Both the position numbers and the translations under genes were made by a program. DNA of 59,637 nt from NCBI GenBank assembly GCA_036399495.1, contig DASWMZ010000110.1:1-59637 (forward strand), read 5' to 3'. Below are positions 55,401 through 59,637 of this stretch, piece after piece; position 1 is the stretch's first letter, and each line of letters opens with the position of its first letter. This stretch comes from Paradesertivirga sp036399495 (GTDB taxonomy: Bacteria; Bacteroidota; Bacteroidia; Sphingobacteriales; Sphingobacteriaceae). The notes below the pieces were generated by a model, which saw only the letters and a list, made by a program, of their open reading frames with translations, made no database searches and was not told the DNA's origin.

Positions 55401-58400
55401 GATCGAATTGGAGCAATTACCACTTACTGCAAATGGTAAAGTCGACAGGAAAGCATTGCCTGATCCGGATACAACGGAACTATTAACCGGTGGTTATGTT
55501 GCGCCGGGAAATGAAATCGAAGAGCAGCTTGCTGAAATATGGCAGGATGTACTTGAAGAAGATCAAATTGGGATCAATGATGATTTTTTTGAGTTAGGAG
55601 GACATTCACTCCTGGCTGTGCGGTTAGTTTCGTCTGTTCGTAAGCGGTTAAAAATCGAAATGTCAATCGGTGACGTTTTCGATCACCCTACCATAGCTGC
55701 TATGGCCTCCAAAATTAGCGAGCAAAGCAAAGCTAGCTTGCTGCCGACAATTGAAACTGGCTTGCGTCCGGACTATATTCCGCTCTCTTTTGGTCAGGAG
55801 CGTTTATGGTTTATAGATCGTTTTGAAGGAAGTGTCCAATACCATGTGCCTGCTGTATTACGGTTCACCGGAAATCTCAATATTGGGGCTTTGAACCATG
55901 CATTTCATCAGATAATTCAACGGCATGAAGCCCTAAGGACCGTAATATTAGAAAACGATGGCAATCCTTACCAATTCATTAAGCAAGTTGAAGATTGGAA
56001 GTTGAATGTCGTTCAAGGCGCACAATTTGTTGACAATGACCGTAGTTTATATGAGTATATAAATGAGGTTATTCAGAAACCTTTCGACCTCTCGAAAGAT
56101 GATATGATACGCGTTCATTTAATCGAATTAAAGGACGACTTTATATTAATTGTTACGCTTCACCATATCGTCTCTGATGGTTGGTCCAGAGCTCTATTGG
56201 TAAAAGAACTTGTAGAACTTTATAATTCTTATGAAGAACAACGGCCTGCCGTTCTTCCTGTCTTACCTATACAATATGCAGACTTTTCGATTTGGCAACG
56301 TAAGCATTTTCAAAAGGATGTTCTCGAGAAAAAGCTTGATTACTGGAAGCAAAAATTAGAAGGTACAGCAACATTACAATTGCCTACTGATTACTCTCGT
56401 CCTGCAGTACAGAGTAACCAAGGGGCTTCCTACGAATTTAATATTGAAAGCGATTTAGCTCAGAAGTTGTCAAATCTTAGCCATAAAGAAGGTGCAACTT
56501 TATTTATGACGTTAATGGCGTCTTTCAATATTTTGATTCAAAAGTATAGCGGGCAACAAGATATATGTGTAGGAACGCCAATTGCCGGAAGGTTACAACA
56601 AGATGTAGAGAATTTAATTGGATTTTTTGTTAATACGCTTGCTCTTCGTAATAATGTCACCCCGGAAACTCCATTTAACGAGTTGTTGCAAGCTGTAAAA
56701 TCGACCACGCTTGAGGCTTATGATAACCAGGAGGTTCCATTTGAAAAGGTTGTAGAGGCTGTTATTAAAGAGAGAGTAATAAATATAAACCCCTTGTTCC
56801 AGGTGATGCTAATTCTCCGTAATACACCGGAGATTCCCGAGCTTCGTTTGGGAGAGGTGGTATTGAGCCCCGAAAATCTATCTTTTACGACTGCTATGCT
56901 AGACATACAGTTGTTTCTTACAGAAACTATCAACGGTCTGGAAGGCTTGATAATTTTTAACACGGATATTTATAAAGAGGAAACGATTGCAAACCTGGCA
57001 TCCCACTTTAAAAACCTGTTGAGGTCTGTCGTTGATAATCCCAATGAAAAGATTGGGTCATTGTCGATGCTTGCCGAGCATGAATATTCTCAGCTCTTGC
57101 ATGAATTCAATAACACGCATGTAACCTATTCGAATGATGTTACCATCGTAGACTTAATTGAAAGGAAGGTAACTGAAAGTCCTGAGTCTCTCGCAGTAAT
57201 TTTCGAGCAGGAGCAAATAACCTATCTCGAATTGAATGAGCGGGCTAACCACCTTGCGAATTACCTGTTAGAATTAGGCGTCAAAAGCGAAATGCTAATT
57301 CCGATCTGTTTAGAACGCGGATCGCAGATGCTTATTAGCATATTGGCTGTTTTGAAAACCGGAGCTGCATTTATTCCCGTTGACCCCGAATATCCTTTAG
57401 ATAGGATTACCTATATGCTTGAGGATAGCGGCGCTTCTTTGGTCATCAGCAGTTTACAAAGCAGATCTGTTATTCAAGATAAATCGGACATAAAAATTAT
57501 TATCGTAGATGGCTCTGATAGGAATGTAATAGGGCAGCGGCCTGCCATCAACCTTGCAAAAGCGAATCGTCCAAATCAGCTTGCTTATGTAATTTATACG
57601 TCTGGCTCAACGGGTAAACCAAAAGGTGTGATGATTGAGCATACCAGTGTTATTAACCTGTTAGAAAGTATTGCAAATAACGTTAGTTTCAACGCCGCGT
57701 CTACTTTTCTGTCGGTAACTACATATAGCTTTGACATCTGCTACCTCGAGCTGTTCGTGCCCTTAATAACTGGGGGAAGAGTAATTATTTTGCCTCGCGA
57801 GGTAACTGTTGATGGCTTTAGTTTGGCGAAAAGTATTTCCCATTTCCGGCCTACTCACATGCAGGCCACTCCTTCGACCTGGCAACTATTATTAGATACC
57901 GGATGGGAGAACCAGGAGGATATTAAAATTTTGATCGGGGGCGAAGCGATAAAGGAAACAATTAAAGATTCGCTAACCGCAATCGGCGAGGTTTATAACG
58001 TATACGGCCCCACTGAGACAACAATTTGGTCAACTATTAAAAAGTTATCCGCGAGTGAAAAAGTGGCAATCGGAAAACCGATTTGGAATACGCAAGTATA
58101 TATTATTGATAGCTCGCAAAACCTGAGTCCAGTGGGAGTACCAGGTGAAATCTGTATCGCTGGAGTTGGCCTCGCCCGCGGCTATTTAAATCAACCCGAG
58201 TTAACATCACTTAAATTCGTTTCAAATCCTTTAACCGACGGAGACGGCCGCATTTACAAAACCGGAGATTTGGGGCGTTGGCTTCCAAATGGAGAATTAG
58301 AATGCTTAGGCCGTATAGACGATCAAGTAAAGATTAGAGGTTATCGTATCGAGCTGGGTGAAATCGAGACTGTCATTCTTAAGAGTAACCTTGTTAACCA

Positions 58401-59637
58401 GGCCGTAGTTGCAGTTAAGGAAGATAAAAATGCTAATAAGCGCCTTATAGCTTATGTCGTGTCCGCGGACAGATTCGATAAGGAAGAAATTCAATCGCAT
58501 CTACGCAGTATTCTTCCAGATTATATGGTGCCTACGTTATGGGTTGAATTGGAAAGCTTACCCTTAACTCCTAACGGGAAGGTCGATCGAAGAGCGTTAC
58601 CAGATCCGGACTTTTCGGAGGCCTCCACTTCTGGTTATACCGCGCCATCAAATTTCACAGAGCAAAAGCTTGCCGAGATTTGGAAGGAATTACTGGAAGT
58701 ACAGCAAGTCGGAGTTACTGATAACTTCTTCGAGCTCGGCGGACATTCACTACTTGCTATGCGGGTTATTTCAATGGTTCGCAGGGAGCTCGATGTGGAC
58801 ATCGCTGTTAAAGATCTTTTCCTTCATCCTACTATTTCAGAGCTTTCCTCACATCTTGAGAGTAAGAGCGGGGTCTTGTTGCTTCCGGCTATCAGCAAAT
58901 CAGAGCGTCCAGAGTTTATTCCCTTGTCTTTCGGGCAAGAACGTTTATGGTTTATTAATCAGTTAGAAGGAAGCACGCAGTACCATATACCTGTTGTGTT
59001 AAGTTTCAAAGGTGATTTAAATGCCGGAGCACTGGAGTTAGCTTTGCAGAAGGTAGTGAACCGTCATGAAACACTGAGAACCGTTATTTACGAAAAAGAC
59101 GGCCAAGGCTATCAGTGGGTATTAGAACCGGGTTCCTGGAAATTACAAACCACAGATAAGCGTGGCGCGGATAGCGCAGCTGTCAAAGAGTATGTAGAAT
59201 ACTTAATCCAACAACCCTTTGATCTTTCGAAAGATTATTCTCTGCGGGCAGAACTAGTTACCCTTGGAGCAGAAGAATCCTTGCTTGTAGTAACCGTCCA
59301 TCATATATCGTTTGATGGCTGGTCGACCTCCATTCTGGTTAAAGAGGTAGTAAAACTTTATCAGTCATTTGCTGAATCGCGGGAAGCAATGTTACCAGAG
59401 CTTGGAGTACAATATGCAGATTATGCTATCTGGCAGCGCTCCTATCTTGAAGGAGAAATTTTAGAGAAGAAAATAGCTTACTGGAAAGAAAGGTTGGATG
59501 GAATAACACCATTAGAACTACCTACAGACTTTAGCCGTCCGGCAGTTCAAGGCTATAAAGGTTCAACAATCGAATTTAGCATAAGCCAGGATAAAAAGAC
59601 CAGGCTTCAGGCCTTAAGCCAGGAGTATGGAGCTACC
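49495..59637 (+). CDS. Nonribosomal peptide synthetase, at least C-A-T-C-A-T-C-A-T-C (runs off right edge)
   Basis: The frame is open from ATG 49495 to the last base (3381 codons, no stop), so it is partial. C1 (about 5-440) has HHLITDG (138-144). A1 (about 460-960) has YTSGSTGNPKG. T1 has GGHS, Ser989. C2 has HHIASDA (1172-1178; Gly replaced by Ala). A2 is about 1490-2000. T2 is Ser2038. C3 has HHIVSDG (2223-2229). A3 is about 2540-3050. T3 is Ser3085. C4 has HHISFDG (3269-3275) and is cut by the edge. Specificity codes read by eye: A1 DLFNNALTYK (Ala code as I recall), A2 DLTKIFHIGK (near Asp DLTKVGHIGK), A3 DILQLGVIWK (near Gly DILQLGLIWK). No epimerase in the visible part. A first C domain suggests acylation of the first residue or docking with an upstream protein. 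Confidence 0.95.
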   Translation, partial: MSYISFALHPAQRDVYTDQLINPDSPLYNVGGYIILKGKFDKVKFNEVIKSAPEVFDFFKLRFKLDQPDFLCYYDEDYNAYNLTELDFSTQGNPEEAAKSWMQENFNASFVLTTNKLPFEQHLLKISDSEHWFFGKYHHLITDGYGFIVWVQYIANKYRSLVTNDGLTFSYPRYRDAALTANEYLNSPAYEKDASYWKNKIVSKPEKPLQKKQFRQNGSSGIYKVIFSADEKQLLEKLQLNTNTNLQQLTLAALLIYFGKTTAESEFIFGVPIHKRGSRVLRNIVGMFSGIIPFKGHYQKDEILRNVLANISATQKADYRHYNYPIGEISRQLKGGNSDGYFYDVVVNFEPFNFDQSFGKSLQSSIVRLSNDDERLPLQLTWNGLGTQVLELQVNFNHEYFSAEEAQLFTERIIYIIGQFTAKINDALGSFQILPAKELALLSSFNPTANPYSQNETLIDLIEQQVEKTPQKIAVLTEGAQITYGELNERSNQLAHYLQSKGVKQEALVPVCIERNINMLIAILGILKAGAAYVPVDPEYPKERIDYTLEDTDASFIVSSTLSRGNVSDKREVTIIELDGFDQKGIANQPKTNLKGLTHSSKLAYVIYTSGSTGNPKGVMIEHGNAFSFLKWCHQEFSNSSFETVYATTSICFDLSVFELFYPLTVGKEIRILENGLDIKKYLSKDSSVLINTVPSVVDSLLNENFDLSLAPVINMAGEPIPLHILQRLDTDRTEVRNLYGPTEDTTYSTVYRLKKNAPILIGKPISNSFIYILNQDNELSPIGVSGEICIGGSGLARGYLNQLELTDKKFLIDPINPNSGSKIYKTGDLGRWLPDGNIEYLNRIDYQVKIRGYRIELGEIENALMNHSAVKQAVVLAKEDGAGSKRLVAYVVPVKDLDKEAVLAFLRNRLPHYMIPSLLVELESFPLTLNGKVDRKALPDPDEKDLLQAQYALPTTELERSLSVIWQEILQVERVGINDSFFDLGGHSILAMRVIAAIRTSLQRELSIKELFLYPTIKSLANYLQENTFSVLLPSIEVLPRPEYIPLSFSQERLWFIDQIEGSLHYHLSTALRLRGSLNIQALEFSLSEVVRRHEVLRTVIKEHQGKAYQVIKDTPGTILRIEDFGQNKGDLDSFIQNLINTPFNLSEDTLLRANLFSLNEDEQVLVITMHHIASDAWSMPILVKEIKELYEAFEQGRESSLPVLPLQYADYSIWQRNNLQVSDIQNKLNYWKEKLTGVVPLELPTDFVRPAANSTRGAATEFTISNSLAERLQTLSQMNGATLYMTLLATFKTLLYRYSGQADICVGTSIVGRQHQELEGLVGFFVNTLALRDTVNGDNSFIELLEAVKTTTIEAYANQDVPLEKVVEAVVKERDPGRSPLFQVMLVLQNTPEIPKLSLRKITFTEEPIELTSVKFDLTFFIQETKDGLKGIVHYNTDLYSSSRIEGMMNHYKQLLNSAVDSPNQKIGKLKMLTSDEEARLLETFNVNDVIYPQEKSIIDLFEEAAIKNPDEIAVEFEGNQITYKELNERANRLASYLNSKGIKTESLVPLFAERSLHMIIGVLGILKAGAAYVPIDVDFPKERINYMLADIQASVMLVSKNVKHTLERNNGVELIDLEEDFEEYNPQLVSNSIKPNNLAYVIYTSGSTGQPKGVMIEHRSVVDYVFGLDKKTAITECKSFALVSTLATDLGNTVIYASLLSGGTLHVFTKEAVSNIEGIHSYFNQHKIDCVKIVPSHWKALADNDNLLLPKKLIVFGGEALQASMVDDIRSSGSLCKIVNHYGPTETTIGKLLFEVKGHNRFENTIPIGKPFSNTKVYVLSKELELCPIGVPGQLYITGDGISRGYWNNSDLTKQKFIQNPFDKSGNSLIYATGDLVKVLDDGNILFIGRADDQIKIRGYRIEIGEIESLLQQNELVSQAVVLAKDDKQDNKRLVAYIVPAERFDKEELINDLKGVLPEYMIPSAWIELEQLPLTANGKVDRKALPDPDTTELLTGGYVAPGNEIEEQLAEIWQDVLEEDQIGINDDFFELGGHSLLAVRLVSSVRKRLKIEMSIGDVFDHPTIAAMASKISEQSKASLLPTIETGLRPDYIPLSFGQERLWFIDRFEGSVQYHVPAVLRFTGNLNIGALNHAFHQIIQRHEALRTVILENDGNPYQFIKQVEDWKLNVVQGAQFVDNDRSLYEYINEVIQKPFDLSKDDMIRVHLIELKDDFILIVTLHHIVSDGWSRALLVKELVELYNSYEEQRPAVLPVLPIQYADFSIWQRKHFQKDVLEKKLDYWKQKLEGTATLQLPTDYSRPAVQSNQGASYEFNIESDLAQKLSNLSHKEGATLFMTLMASFNILIQKYSGQQDICVGTPIAGRLQQDVENLIGFFVNTLALRNNVTPETPFNELLQAVKSTTLEAYDNQEVPFEKVVEAVIKERVININPLFQVMLILRNTPEIPELRLGEVVLSPENLSFTTAMLDIQLFLTETINGLEGLIIFNTDIYKEETIANLASHFKNLLRSVVDNPNEKIGSLSMLAEHEYSQLLHEFNNTHVTYSNDVTIVDLIERKVTESPESLAVIFEQEQITYLELNERANHLANYLLELGVKSEMLIPICLERGSQMLISILAVLKTGAAFIPVDPEYPLDRITYMLEDSGASLVISSLQSRSVIQDKSDIKIIIVDGSDRNVIGQRPAINLAKANRPNQLAYVIYTSGSTGKPKGVMIEHTSVINLLESIANNVSFNAASTFLSVTTYSFDICYLELFVPLITGGRVIILPREVTVDGFSLAKSISHFRPTHMQATPSTWQLLLDTGWENQEDIKILIGGEAIKETIKDSLTAIGEVYNVYGPTETTIWSTIKKLSASEKVAIGKPIWNTQVYIIDSSQNLSPVGVPGEICIAGVGLARGYLNQPELTSLKFVSNPLTDGDGRIYKTGDLGRWLPNGELECLGRIDDQVKIRGYRIELGEIETVILKSNLVNQAVVAVKEDKNANKRLIAYVVSADRFDKEEIQSHLRSILPDYMVPTLWVELESLPLTPNGKVDRRALPDPDFSEASTSGYTAPSNFTEQKLAEIWKELLEVQQVGVTDNFFELGGHSLLAMRVISMVRRELDVDIAVKDLFLHPTISELSSHLESKSGVLLLPAISKSERPEFIPLSFGQERLWFINQLEGSTQYHIPVVLSFKGDLNAGALELALQKVVNRHETLRTVIYEKDGQGYQWVLEPGSWKLQTTDKRGADSAAVKEYVEYLIQQPFDLSKDYSLRAELVTLGAEESLLVVTVHHISFDGWSTSILVKEVVKLYQSFAESREAMLPELGVQYADYAIWQRSYLEGEILEKKIAYWKERLDGITPLELPTDFSRPAVQGYKGSTIEFSISQDKKTRLQALSQEYGAT

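Noticed and set aside
49495..59637. Several minus-strand frames of 60-95 codons within the NRPS
   Set aside because: They are antisense shadows of a continuous, motif-rich NRPS frame.
1..59637. CRISPR arrays, rRNA genes, complete insertion sequences
   Set aside because: No regularly spaced repeats, no rRNA-like sequence, and no intact transposase with terminal inverted repeats was seen.

Overview
The window looks like a low-GC Bacteroidetes chromosome, most likely a member of the Sphingobacteriaceae such as Pedobacter or Mucilaginibacter. The evidence is Rhs cores of Bacteroidetes type, many short signal-peptide or lipoprotein genes, a FimB/Mfa2-like lipoprotein, a ComM/YifB protein of Bacteroidetes type, and almost no Shine-Dalgarno sequences. 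The genus is inference; no rRNA or other marker is present.

Positions 1-22.7 kb are accessory DNA. The window opens inside an Rhs toxin gene whose tip carries an HExxH motif, followed by a small lipoprotein (possible immunity protein). Next come a serine recombinase, a broken second resolvase, and a two-gene unit of a 1027-aa adenine-type DNA methylase and a PD-(D/E)xK-like nuclease. From 9.1 to 13.8 kb all genes encode exported proteins: a PI-PLC-like phospholipase beside a cholesterol-dependent-cytolysin-like lipoprotein (minus strand), and divergently a barrel-like protein and a small zincin. From 13.9 to 22.7 kb lies a mosaic of tiny genes, tandem paralogues, gene fragments, frameshifted genes (HNH nuclease, beta-lactamase-like hydrolase) and three copies of a 50-77 bp repeat. 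The last copy runs directly into a 5'-truncated comM, so this side of the region is probably the end of an island or nested insertions in comM. The matching 5' half of comM is not in the window.

Positions 23.5-25.2 kb carry an XRE regulator, a very unusual 109-nt tRNA-like gene with its own strong terminator, an Lrp/AsnC regulator and a small exported protein.

Positions 25.4-42.1 kb are a surface polysaccharide locus: Wzm/Wzt-type ABC exporter, five family-2 glycosyltransferases, one GT4, a methyltransferase, two acyltransferase-3 membrane enzymes, two polysaccharide deacetylases (one with a trefoil-like tail), a multispan membrane protein, and a fimbrillin-like lipoprotein inserted between.

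Positions 42.4-59.6 kb are a nonribosomal peptide locus: phosphopantetheinyl transferase, type II thioesterase, penicillin acylase-family hydrolase, methyltransferase, a CmlA-type diiron beta-hydroxylase, and an NRPS of at least C-A-T-C-A-T-C-A-T-C that runs off the right edge. Specificity codes read by eye suggest Ala, Asp and Gly for the first three modules. The likely product is a peptide starting X-Ala-Asp-Gly, possibly N-acylated, with one beta-hydroxylated residue. This reading is inference.
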